Source: Bacteroidota bacterium
GTDB lineage: Bacteria > Bacteroidota > Bacteroidia > Flavobacteriales > Flavobacteriaceae
NCBI GenBank assembly: GCA_023393485.1
Contig: JAEWLD010000049.1
Span: 1-6,287, forward strand
Direction: 5' to 3'
DNA length: 6,287 nt
Of the stretch, positions 1 through 6,287 are shown in pieces. A program made the translations under genes and the position numbers. Each line of letters opens with the position of its first letter. Position 1 is the stretch's first letter. The notes under the pieces were generated by a model that worked only from the letters and a program-made list of their open reading frames with translations, ran no database searches and was not told where the DNA came from.

Positions 1-2567
1 AAAATATCCTTGATTAAATTTCCCGCCTGGGTTTTTACATTATTGGTCTTTGGCTGTTCGGATTTTGTCGTGTCTTTCGGCTTCGGATTGGTCGCGTTGC
101 CAAGAATGTTCCCGAGCGTCGTCGTGCCTTGCTGAACGAGTTTGTCGCGCTGCATCTTGACGAGTTGCATCGTCAGGTTGGTTACGGCTTGTTTGACATC
201 GGTCTTGATTGCAGGATTCTTGAAATTGCCGGTCATTGTTGCCACGATCGGAACATTTTCAATTTTTTTCGCGTCGGCCGGCGTCAGTTTCGCAATCAGG
301 TTATTGACTTCTGTACCCAGATATTTCGCCGGCACATTGAATTTGAGATTGTAATTCATATTCTGGTCAAAGCCGTGGCTTCCGTTGAACTCGATACTGA
401 TATCTTTATATTTTAACGCGACCGGTTTCAAATTCACCTTGCCGTTGCTGAAGGTCAAAGCGGCTTTCAAATCGTTGAGGTTTATTTTGCTGAGGTCGAT
501 GAAGTTAAGGTTGTTGTCAAGCGATGTCAAAAGTGGCGATGTCGTGCCGTTGATCACCGTTGAAATCAGTTCGCCCGCCAAATCGCCGGTTATTGTGGTC
601 AGGTTCGGCGTCATTGCGATTGGGTCGAGCGTCCCGGCGACGTTGATTCCCGAATTGAGCTTGCCATTGACCACTCCGGCCAGCGGCGCAATTTTCTTCA
701 TCATGTCAAGCTGGGTAAACGTTTGGGCGATATCAACCGAACTCAGTTTAAGTTTCATCTCGAACGTCGGCACTTTGCTTTTTGTCGATACATTGCCCGC
801 AACCCCGATCAGCCCGCCGAGCATATTGGTCTTGACGTTTTCAAGGGTCACTTTTTCATCGCGGATCGTGACTTTGCCGGTCACGTTTTTTAGCACAAGA
901 TTGTCGTAAAGCACCGTGTTTGCGTTTGCATTGAGCGTACAGTCAAGAAACGCAGGGATTTTAAGCGCTTCCTGTTTTGTCGGAGTTGCCTTTTTCGGGC
1001 TGTCTTCAGTCATGAAATCGGCGACGGCCAATTGGTTTGAATGCAGGTTGAAATTGCCTTTGAGTACTTGGTTTTTAAATACGAAGCCGTAAAAATTCTC
1101 CAGCGTTCCGTTGACATCCAAATCTGTTTTGCCAGTCTGGGCGGTGAGTTTTTGCAGATTGATCCGGCTCGGGGTAAATTCGACGATGGCTTTGCCGATG
1201 TTGAGCGCTTTGCCGTTGTCGTCGGTATACTGGAACCCGGTCAGGTCGATGTTACCCGAATTGCGGATGTTCTGGTACTGGCTTTTCTCGACGGATTGCA
1301 TGTCAAAAGTCGTCTCGACATCGGCCTTCAATATGCCCGACATCGGTTTTTTCAATTTGATCGGATACGCTTTTGACAAGTTTGCGAGATTTACGGTGCC
1401 TTTCAATTGCGCGTCGACCAGCGGATTGGCCGACACATTGCGAATATTTGCTTTTGCGTTGAAGACATCCTGATCAATCCTGAAGGCAAGTTGGTCGAGA
1501 TTGATGTACGTGTCATTTAAAATACCGGTATCATTGACAATTTTGGTGTCGATGACGATGTTTTCCACCGATTTCGGCAGATCCGGATATTGGAACGATG
1601 CGTTGTTTGACGCGATCGCGATGTTGAATTCCGGAACCGTAGTATCCGAATAAATGCCTTTTGCAAAACCGTCAACGGTAAAATTCCCGGTGGTTTTCAC
1701 GTTGGCCAAACTCCCCGAATACGCCGACGGAATCAGCCCGAGGAAATTCTTGAAATCCGAACTCGGCGTTTTGAAAGTCAAATCGTACTGCTGGCCTTGG
1801 TCGAGGATTTTGATGAAACCGTCAAACTCAAGCGGCAACTTGTTGATTAAAGCCTTGTTTTGCTTAAATGAATATTGCTGTTGTTCGGTATCGATGCCGA
1901 GCGTGGCATTGAGCGTGAACGGCACTTTATTGAGGTAGTTTGCCTTGTCGATATCGAGCGAGACTTTTGCTGTTGATTCAGTGACAAGATTGAATTTCGT
2001 CTCTGTAAAATCCCCGGTGCCGGAATGGTTCAGGCTGTCGATCGCCAAACGGATTTTCGATTTTTCGTCGGTATACTTAAAGCGGAAATTCTCAAGTTTG
2101 TATTTCTTGACCTTGAAAGCCATTGGATCGCTTTTGCCGGCATCGTCTTTCTTTTTTGCATTTTCAAGCGCGATGTCAAAATTGCCAATGCCGTCTTTGT
2201 TGAAAATGATGTTGACCAAGCCATTTTTCGATGAGAAACCGTCGATGTCGATGGGTTCGGATTTGTCTTTGAACAATTCTTTGATTGACATGTCGAGGTC
2301 AACTTCGCCGAATGAAATCAGCGTATCGCCGGCGAACGGCACTTTGTTGACGATGGTCAGTTTTTCAAGATTGACGCTGGCATTTGGGAAGTTGCGCCAA
2401 AGGCTCAGATCGTAATCGCCGAGCGATACAGTGGCGTCGAGATTTTTGTTGACCGTCGCGACGATTTTATCCTTGATCGCATCCTTAAAAAAGTAAGGCA
2501 CGGCGAACACCGCGATGACGAGCAACAATAAGACAATACCGAGTATTTTGAGGATTTTCTTTAGCAT
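1..2567 (-). CDS. AsmA family envelope protein (3' end beyond window)
   Basis: The frame is open from an ATG at 2567 to the window edge, giving 855 residues with no stop. The N-terminus is a short basic stretch (MLKKILK) followed by one hydrophobic helix at about residues 8-27, as expected for an inner-membrane anchor with the rest in the periplasm. Residues 28-130 resemble the AsmA N-terminal region (VNKNLDATVSLGDYDLSLWRNFPNA and onward), and about 560-790 resemble the AsmA-like C-terminal region (GLIGVAGNV, GVVNGKLNSGINVAGTLDP, ending TGNFKNPAIKTDV). The body is rich in alternating polar/hydrophobic beta-strand patterns, as in the AsmA/TamB/YhdP group now viewed as bridge-like lipid-transfer proteins. 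The tail from about 810 is low in complexity and rich in Lys, Thr, Gln and Asn. The only other ATG-to-stop frames here are antisense shadows. Family assignment is firm; the cargo and exact role in this organism are inference. The stop is probably close, because the conserved domain has already ended. Confidence 0.9.
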   Translation of the reverse strand, partial: MLKKILKILGIVLLLLVIAVFAVPYFFKDAIKDKIVATVNKNLDATVSLGDYDLSLWRNFPNASVNLEKLTIVNKVPFAGDTLISFGEVDLDMSIKELFKDKSEPIDIDGFSSKNGLVNIIFNKDGIGNFDIALENAKKKDDAGKSDPMAFKVKKYKLENFRFKYTDEKSKIRLAIDSLNHSGTGDFTETKFNLVTESTAKVSLDIDKANYLNKVPFTLNATLGIDTEQQQYSFKQNKALINKLPLEFDGFIKILDQGQQYDLTFKTPSSDFKNFLGLIPSAYSGSLANVKTTGNFTVDGFAKGIYSDTTVPEFNIAIASNNASFQYPDLPKSVENIVIDTKIVNDTGILNDTYINLDQLAFRIDQDVFNAKANIRNVSANPLVDAQLKGTVNLANLSKAYPIKLKKPMSGILKADVETTFDMQSVEKSQYQNIRNSGNIDLTGFQYTDDNGKALNIGKAIVEFTPSRINLQKLTAQTGKTDLDVNGTLENFYGFVFKNQVLKGNFNLHSNQLAVADFMTEDSPKKATPTKQEALKIPAFLDCTLNANANTVLYDNLVLKNVTGKVTIRDEKVTLENVKTNMLGGLIGVAGNVSTKSKVPTFEMKLKLSSVDIAQTFTQLDMMKKIAPLAGVVNGKLNSGINVAGTLDPIAMTPNLTTITGDLAGELISTVINGTTSPLLTSLDNNLNFIDLSKINLNDLKAALTFSNGKVNLKPVALKYKDISIEFNGSHGFDQNMNYNLKFNVPAKYLGTEVNNLIAKLTPADAKKIENVPIVATMTGNFKNPAIKTDVKQAVTNLTMQLVKMQRDKLVQQGTTTLGNILGNATNPKPKDTTKSEQPKTNNVKTQAGNLIKDI

Positions 2568-2598
2568 ACGGGCGAAGTTTTATAAAAATTCGGCTACA

Positions 2599-2606
2599 CA
2601 AATTTA
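2599..2606 (-). promoter_or_regulatory. Putative -7 promoter box of the AsmA-family gene
   Basis: On the minus strand this reads TAAATTTG, a full match to the Bacteroidota -7 consensus TAnnTTTG. It ends 31 nt before the ATG at 2567, which would leave a leader of roughly 25 nt. I see no convincing TTTG -33 box at 19-20 nt upstream; that region is the base of a hairpin. The leader has no clear Shine-Dalgarno sequence, which is usual in this phylum. Confidence 0.5.
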
Positions 2607-2620
2607 TGGTTATAAACGGA

Positions 2621-2654
2621 AAAAGCGCGATAAAATTTACTTTATGGCGCTTTT
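2621..2654 (-). terminator. Hairpin, probable transcription terminator downstream of sppA
   Basis: AAAAGCGC (2621-2628) pairs with GCGCTTTT (2647-2654), and after one mismatch ATAAA (2630-2634) pairs with TTTAT (2641-2645) around a 6-nt loop. Read on the minus strand, the stem ends in GCGC followed by five T, like an intrinsic terminator for transcripts coming from sppA; the plus-strand reading also has a T-rich tail, so it could work both ways. It lies about 200 nt past the sppA stop and just upstream of the putative promoter of the AsmA-family gene, so it would insulate the two genes. The function is inferred from structure only. Confidence 0.55.
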
Positions 2655-2735
2655 GGTTTCTGTTTGACGATGAAGTGATTCGGACTTGCGCCTGAAAATG
2701 GCAAACACCGTTATTCGTGACATTTTATGAAATCA

Positions 2736-2750
2736 TGCGGTTTTCCCGTA
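2736..2750. repeat. 15-bp dyad element, copy 1
   Basis: The sequence TGCGGTTTTCCCGTA has imperfect dyad symmetry and matches the element at 2832-2846 at 11 of 15 positions, with both ends (TGCGG and CCCGTA) identical and only the centre different. Conserved arms with a variable centre are what one expects of a binding site for a dimeric DNA-binding protein. No regulator gene is present in the window to link it to. Confidence 0.4.
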
Positions 2751-2831
2751 TTGGCATTTCGCTGAAGTTCCGTAAGGGATGAACGTGCCCCTTCCCTGAA
2801 GGTAAATTACAAATATCCTGAATTGATCCAG

Positions 2832-2846
2832 TGCGGGAAACCCGTA
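2832..2846. repeat. 15-bp dyad element, copy 2
   Basis: The sequence TGCGGGAAACCCGTA contains the perfect inverted repeat CGGG-AAA-CCCG (2834-2844), extended by a G/T wobble and a T/A pair. It starts 96 bp from copy 1 in the same orientation, and lies 8 nt past the sppA stop codon. As RNA it could form a short hairpin at the end of the sppA message, but on the minus strand it is not followed by a T run, so it is not a classic terminator. Confidence 0.45.
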
Positions 2847-2853
2847 AAAATTC

Positions 2854-4614
2854 CTAATGAATGTTCAATTCAAATGACATCATCGCGCGAACGCCTTTTT
2901 CTTTCGATATTTTCCTAAGCCGTTCCAGTATCAAATAATTTTCCTCACCGAGCTCTTCGCGCAAAACACTTTCTTTTGTCGCGGCAAACGGAAGCCCGAA
3001 CGAACGGAGCAAATCGCCGAGATCTTTTTCGTATTCAGGATAATTTCGAGTTGAATATTTTTGGATTTTTGCCTTGGCGGCAGCCGCTTTGATCGCATCG
3101 TCAAGCCCGCCGATTTTGTCGACCAACCCAATCCGCAGCGCATCGGCTCCAGACCAGACGCGGCCTTGTCCGATCGCGTCAACCTGTTCAAAAGTCATTT
3201 TGCGTCCGGCCGCCACGCGATTGACAAATGTAGTGTAGATTGTTTCAACCTGTTCCTGGGCAAGCCCTCTGAATTTGTCATTCAGCGGAAGAAAAGGGCT
3301 GTAATCGGCGCCGTTGTCATGCGTTGCGACGCGTTCTGTGTGAATCCCGACCTTTGTCGCAAGGTTGGTGAAATTCGGCAACATGCCAAAAACGCCAATC
3401 GAACCGGTAATCGTGTTTTCTTCGGCGTAAATCTCATCGGCGTTACATGCAATATAGTAACCGCCCGACGCGGCAAGATTGCCCATTGAAACAATGACAG
3501 GCTTGACTTTTTTGGTCAGTTCAATTTCGCGCCAGATCAGTTCGGCCGTAAGCGCGCTGCCGCCCGGCGAATCCACGCGCAACACAATCGCTTTGACATC
3601 GTCGTCCTCGCGTGCTTCTTTGATTGCGCGGCGCATCGAACCTTCGCCAACATATGATTCACTGCCTTCGCCACTAAGAATTTCACCTTGGGCGTAAATA
3701 ATCGCGATTCGGCTGTTGCTGCCCGAGCGCGAAGTCGTCGCAATATTTTTGGCATAATCGAGTATTTTGACCGATTTGTAATCTTTGTCTCGGTCAACTT
3801 TCAACGCTTTTTTGATCGCGTCGTGATAAGTATCTTCATAAACAATTTGGTCGATCAGGCCTTGCGATTTTGCCATTTCAGGCGTCCGCGCAGCCACGTC
3901 GGTCGCAATTTCATTGAGTTTCTCAATCGGAATATTGCGGCTTTTCGAAATATCTTTGACCAGTGAATTCCAAACCGATCCAAGCAATGTCGAAATCTGC
4001 TCGCGGTTGGCATCGCTCATTTTGTTGTCGAGGAACGGTTCGACCGCGCTTTTGTACTTGCCGTGCCGGACGATTTCAATATTAACGCCCGATTTGTCTT
4101 GCAGGTCTTTATAGAACATTACTTCGGTGGACAAACCCTTGAACTCGAGAAGCCCGACAGGATTGAGATAAATCGTGTCAGCAACCGAACCTAGATAATA
4201 ATCTTTCTGGGTATAGAAATTTGAATAGGCGACAACGAACTTGCCCGAAGTCTTGAAGTCGTCCAAAGCGTCGCGCAAGGCTTTGGTCTGCGCTACTCCG
4301 AGTTCGGCGGTGTGGTTCAAGATTGAAATGCCCTTGATTTTATCGTCGGTTTTGGCGTAGTCAATTGCTTTGATCACGTCTGAAAGCCCGTCGTAATTTG
4401 TTTCGGAATAGTCAAAATCCTTGTAAAATGATTTTCCGGCGTAGTCAAGCGTCACGCGATCCAAATCGAGCTCGATGACCGAGTTGCTGGCCACGCGCGT
4501 TGTCTTGTCACCGCTTCCCGCAGCGGCACCGATGAGTAAAATGCCAAAAAAGAACACCATCGTGAAGATGAACAACCCGACAATTACGGCCAGCACATTC
4601 GATAGAAATTTCAT
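2854..4614 (-). CDS. sppA: Signal peptide peptidase SppA, 67-kDa type
   Basis: The 586-residue protein has the length of the long, E. coli-type SppA (MEROPS family S49), an inner-membrane serine protease that degrades cleaved signal peptides in the periplasm. Residues 8-32 form a single hydrophobic anchor. Two tandem ClpP-like domains follow, about 75-280 and 300-515. The catalytic lysine is K188 in YKSAVEPF, matching E. coli K209, and the nucleophile is S383 in AASGGYYIA, matching E. coli S409, so the dyad split over two domains is intact. DSPGGSA (348-354) and TGSIGVFG (403-410) are further family blocks. The start at the ATG at 4614 is supported by the short basic N-terminus (MKFLSN) and by the AT-rich leader without coding character. 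It is transcribed divergently from folK. The C-terminal 60 or so residues are charged and helical. Function is known from the family; substrates here are unknown. Confidence 0.96.
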   Translation of the reverse strand: MKFLSNVLAVIVGLFIFTMVFFFGILLIGAAAGSGDKTTRVASNSVIELDLDRVTLDYAGKSFYKDFDYSETNYDGLSDVIKAIDYAKTDDKIKGISILNHTAELGVAQTKALRDALDDFKTSGKFVVAYSNFYTQKDYYLGSVADTIYLNPVGLLEFKGLSTEVMFYKDLQDKSGVNIEIVRHGKYKSAVEPFLDNKMSDANREQISTLLGSVWNSLVKDISKSRNIPIEKLNEIATDVAARTPEMAKSQGLIDQIVYEDTYHDAIKKALKVDRDKDYKSVKILDYAKNIATTSRSGSNSRIAIIYAQGEILSGEGSESYVGEGSMRRAIKEAREDDDVKAIVLRVDSPGGSALTAELIWREIELTKKVKPVIVSMGNLAASGGYYIACNADEIYAEENTITGSIGVFGMLPNFTNLATKVGIHTERVATHDNGADYSPFLPLNDKFRGLAQEQVETIYTTFVNRVAAGRKMTFEQVDAIGQGRVWSGADALRIGLVDKIGGLDDAIKAAAAKAKIQKYSTRNYPEYEKDLGDLLRSFGLPFAATKESVLREELGEENYLILERLRKISKEKGVRAMMSFELNIH

Positions 4615-4645
4615 AGTTATTTTTAGTATTTAGTTTAAAATCCGT

Positions 4646-4658
4646 TGTAAAAGTTACA
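4646..4658. promoter_or_regulatory. Possible operator in the sppA leader
   Basis: TGTAA-AAG-TTACA is a perfect 5-3-5 inverted repeat lying between the putative sppA -7 box and the sppA start codon. Its position, just downstream of the expected transcription start, would suit a repressor site or a small leader hairpin. AT-rich short palindromes arise often by chance, so this is weak. Confidence 0.25.
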
Positions 4659-4692
4659 GCTTTATCTGCCGAAGAAGTTATCAACAAGCCAG

Positions 4693-4700
4693 CAAATATA
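4693..4700 (-). promoter_or_regulatory. Putative -7 promoter box of sppA
   Basis: The minus strand reads TATATTTG, a full match to the Bacteroidota consensus TAnnTTTG. It would give a leader of about 70-75 nt before the ATG at 4614. The expected -33 position reads TAAA rather than TTTG, so only the -7 element is supported. Confidence 0.55.
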
Positions 4701-4701
4701 G

Positions 4702-4732
4702 TTTTATTCTCCTATTCTTTTTAGTTAATTTG
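4702..4732 (+). promoter_or_regulatory. Putative promoter of folK
   Basis: TTAATTTG at 4725-4732 differs from the Bacteroidota -7 consensus TAnnTTTG at one base, and TTTT at 4702-4705 sits exactly 19 nt upstream, where TTTG is expected. Transcription would begin near 4739, leaving a leader of about 30 nt before the ATG at 4771. If correct, this excludes the upstream GTG at 4732 as the start codon. The element overlaps the upstream region of the divergent sppA promoter. Confidence 0.4.
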
Positions 4733-4770
4733 TGCTGTCAAACCCTTCGGGCCAACGCGCCGGAATCTTT

Positions 4771-5910
4771 ATGAAAGTACAAAATCTGGTCGTTTTATCC
4801 TTGGGCAGCAACCTAGGTGACAGGCTCGTGAACATCCGTTCGGCCATCGCGCTGATCCATGAAAAAGCCGGAACGGTCATGAAAGTTTCGCGATTGTATG
4901 AAACGCCTGCCTGGGGTTTTGAAGGCGAGGCATTTTACAATTGCGCACTGACGTTGCATACAATGCATTCGGCCGAAGAAATCCTCAAGGCAATCCTCGG
5001 CATTGAAAAGGAAATGGGTCGCCAGCGGACAACTTCCTACGGCTATCAATCGCGCCTGATCGATATCGACCTGATTGCATTTAACGAAGACATCATCGCT
5101 ACAGATGGCCTGCATGTGCCGCATCCGCATATGCAGGACAGAATGTTCGTGCTCTTGCCGATGCGCGATCTGAATCTTGATTGGCGTCATCCGATCCTGC
5201 AAAGACATTTGCCCGATTTACTGCGATTGTCCGAGGATAAAAGCCTTTGCAAAGTCGTCGGTAAGCTCGAAAATCCGCTTGATGAAATCAATTTGTCGCA
5301 TTACAATTACATTGCGATTGAAGGCAATATTGGCGCAGGAAAAACAACATTGACGACGAAAATCGCAGAAGATTTCAACGCCAAAACGGTTTTGGAGCGT
5401 TTTGCCGACAATCCGTTCCTGCCGAAGTTTTACGAAGATCAACCGCGTTATGCGTTTCCGCTCGAAATGTCGTTTTTGGCCGATCGATACCAACAAATTT
5501 CCGACGATTTGGCGCAGTTTGACTTGTTCAAGGATTTCATCGTCGCCGATTACCACATTTTCAAATCGCTGATTTTTGCGAAAGTGACCTTGACTGAAGA
5601 TGAATATCGGCTTTATCGAAAATTGTTCGAAATCATTTACCGCGAAATGCCAAAACCGGATTTGTACGTCTATCTTTATCAAAACACCGATCGGTTGCTG
5701 GAAAACATCAGGCAGCGCGGCCGCAGTTATGAGCAGGAAATTCCGGCGGAATATCTCGAGAAGATCAACCGCGGCTATCTCGATTACATCAAGTCGCAAA
5801 CAGGATTGAATATATTGATCATTGATGTTTCCGACCGCGATTTCGTCAAGAATCAATCAGATTACATTTTCATCCTCGATCAGATTCGGGAAAGCGCTTC
5901 AGCTTTGTAA
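4771..5910 (+). CDS. folK: Bifunctional HPPK / deoxynucleoside kinase fusion
   Basis: The 379-residue protein joins two enzymes. Residues 1 to about 160 are 6-hydroxymethyl-7,8-dihydropterin pyrophosphokinase, which transfers pyrophosphate from ATP in folate synthesis: LGSNLGDR (11-18), ETPAWG (44-49), R84/R86/R95 of the catalytic loops, D98 and D100 as Mg ligands (E. coli D95/D97), and H118/R124 in the VPHPHMQDR block (E. coli H115/R121). After a linker of about 17 residues, 178-379 resemble the dNK/dGK-type deoxynucleoside kinases of nucleoside salvage: Walker A GNIGAGKTT (185-193), LERF (208-211) with the likely catalytic base E209, ADRYQ (237-241), and the arginine-rich lid RQRGRSYE (314-321). 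At the place of the usual D/E-R-S motif there is ADYHIF (259-264). I chose the ATG at 4771 because family members begin just before VVLSLGSN; a frame from GTG at 4732 adds 13 residues of no recognisable character. Such fusions are known in Bacteroidota. Nucleoside specificity cannot be read from sequence. Confidence 0.93.
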   Translation: MKVQNLVVLSLGSNLGDRLVNIRSAIALIHEKAGTVMKVSRLYETPAWGFEGEAFYNCALTLHTMHSAEEILKAILGIEKEMGRQRTTSYGYQSRLIDIDLIAFNEDIIATDGLHVPHPHMQDRMFVLLPMRDLNLDWRHPILQRHLPDLLRLSEDKSLCKVVGKLENPLDEINLSHYNYIAIEGNIGAGKTTLTTKIAEDFNAKTVLERFADNPFLPKFYEDQPRYAFPLEMSFLADRYQQISDDLAQFDLFKDFIVADYHIFKSLIFAKVTLTEDEYRLYRKLFEIIYREMPKPDLYVYLYQNTDRLLENIRQRGRSYEQEIPAEYLEKINRGYLDYIKSQTGLNILIIDVSDRDFVKNQSDYIFILDQIRESASAL

Positions 5911-5919
5911 TTTCCGGAA
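5885..5919. other. Imperfect hairpin over the convergent gene ends
   Basis: TTCGGGAAA (5885-5893) pairs with TTTCCGGAA (5911-5919) except for one G/G mismatch, around a 17-nt loop that contains both stop codons; AAGCGCTT (5892-5899) is also a perfect 8-bp palindrome. There is no intergenic space here, so any transcription stop must lie inside coding sequence. No T run follows in either direction, so I do not call it a terminator. Confidence 0.25.
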
Positions 5920-6287
5920 CAAGTCCCAGACAACAATGCCGGCGCTGACCGAAATGTTGAGCGAGTGTTTCGTTCCGAGCTGTGGAATTTCGATACTGCC
6001 GTCGCAAAGCGCGATTGCATGCTCTGACACGCCGAATACTTCGTTGCCAAAAACAAGCGCGTATTTTTTCCCTTGCCGGACAACAAAATCGTTGAGCATG
6101 ACAGCATTCTCCACTTGCTCCACGGCATAGACCGCAGTGCCTTCGGCTTTTAGTTTTTGGATTGCTTCGGCCACTGACGGCGCATGTTCCCAAGCGACGG
6201 TTTCGGTAGCGCCCAAAGCAGTTTTATGGATTTCCTTATTCGGCGGCGTGGCGGTGATTCCGCAAAGCACGATTTTTTCGACAAGGA
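5899..6287 (-). CDS. TrmH/SpoU-family RNA 2'-O-methyltransferase (5' end beyond window)
   Basis: Codons run from the right edge to a TGA at 5901-5899, giving 128 complete visible residues, the C-terminal part of a SPOUT methyltransferase. These enzymes methylate a ribose 2'-OH in tRNA or rRNA using S-adenosylmethionine, bound in a C-terminal knot. The visible SpoU motifs are LVFGNEVFGVSE (motif 2, about visible residues 77-88) and IPQLGTKHSLNISVSAG (motif 3, about 100-116), which form the knot. A GTG at 6270 would be a possible start, but the five codons before it are open and read LVEKI, continuing into VLCGITATPP, a block normally internal to these proteins. The real start and the N-terminal catalytic arginine motif are therefore outside the window. 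tRNA Gm18 methylation (TrmH) is a plausible activity, but the target cannot be settled from this part. The gene ends inside the last codons of folK on the opposite strand. Confidence 0.9.
   Translation of the reverse strand, partial: LVEKIVLCGITATPPNKEIHKTALGATETVAWEHAPSVAEAIQKLKAEGTAVYAVEQVENAVMLNDFVVRQGKKYALVFGNEVFGVSEHAIALCDGSIEIPQLGTKHSLNISVSAGIVVWDLFRKLQS

Larger units (their letters stand above)
2655..2853. other. Non-coding region with dyad elements, function unknown
   Basis: This stretch follows the sppA stop and holds no credible gene; the longest frames are under 30 codons. It contains two similar 15-bp elements in the same orientation (2736-2750 and 2832-2846), a small inverted repeat CCTTC-CCT-GAAGG (2790-2802), and an alternative pairing of AAGGG (2774-2778) with CCCTT (2789-2793). 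A near-match to a -7 box on the minus strand (GATATTTG, 2817 down to 2810) would allow a short transcript ending at the hairpin at 2621-2654, but this is speculation. It may equally be a long 3' untranslated region of sppA or a group of protein-binding sites. Confidence 0.4.

Noticed and set aside
129..2415. Several plus-strand frames of 66-174 codons opposite the AsmA-family gene, the longest at 385-909
   Set aside because: All lie antisense to a continuous 855-codon minus-strand frame with clear family character; their translations are Ser/Leu/Phe-rich and resemble no protein family.
2606..2695. Plus-strand frame of 29 codons in the gap between sppA and the AsmA-family gene
   Set aside because: It overlaps the promoter box and the hairpin, has no ribosome binding site and has no recognisable sequence.
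2637..2723. Minus-strand frame of 28 codons (basic peptide starting MSRITVF) in the same gap
   Set aside because: It runs into the terminator-like hairpin and has no visible start signals; this length is expected by chance.
5218..5856. Minus-strand frame of 212 codons opposite the kinase domain
   Set aside because: It is a shadow of the well-supported folK-kinase frame; its translation is rich in Ile, Phe and Arg without any motif.
5899..6270. RNA methyltransferase starting at GTG 6270 as a complete 123-residue protein
   Set aside because: The frame stays open to the window edge with family-like residues (LVEKIVLCGITATPP), and a TrmH-type enzyme needs its N-terminal catalytic motif, so the gene is cut by the window, not short.
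1..6287. Defence system, mobile element, CRISPR array or novel gene cluster
   Set aside because: All coding space is filled by four recognisable housekeeping-type genes of uniform codon character; I saw no transposase, integrase, array of repeats, tRNA or attachment site.

Overview
The window looks like a piece of core chromosome from a member of the Bacteroidota, most likely a Flavobacteriaceae (Flavobacterium-like) species with a fairly balanced base composition. Four things point there: an HPPK protein fused to a deoxynucleoside kinase, the sequence style of the 67-kDa-type SppA, promoters resembling the Bacteroidota -7 box TAnnTTTG, and A-rich leaders without clear Shine-Dalgarno sequences. 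This placement is inferred from protein character only; there is no rRNA gene in the window.

Layout from left to right. Positions 1-2567 (minus strand) hold 855 codons of a large AsmA-family envelope protein whose 3' end is cut off by the window edge. Positions 2568-2853 are intergenic and hold a promoter for the AsmA gene, a strong hairpin next to it, and an unexplained group of dyad-symmetric elements. Positions 2854-4614 (minus) are sppA, a membrane-anchored serine protease with an intact Lys/Ser dyad. Positions 4615-4770 form a compact divergent promoter region. Positions 4771-5910 (plus) are a bifunctional folK-deoxynucleoside kinase gene. Positions 5899-6287 (minus) are the 3' part of a TrmH/SpoU-type RNA methyltransferase that meets folK tail to tail with a 12-nt overlap.

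The two left genes concern the cell envelope (an AsmA-like protein implicated in lipid transport or membrane homeostasis, and a peptidase of the inner membrane). The two right genes concern folate/nucleotide metabolism and RNA modification. They do not form one pathway. sppA and the AsmA gene share a strand but are separated by about 290 nt containing a terminator-like hairpin and a separate promoter, so they are probably independent units. sppA and folK are divergent from a shared region. I found no mobile element, CRISPR array, tRNA, rRNA or phage gene. The most unusual content is the HPPK-kinase fusion, which is known in this phylum, and the repeat/dyad group between sppA and the AsmA gene, which I cannot assign.
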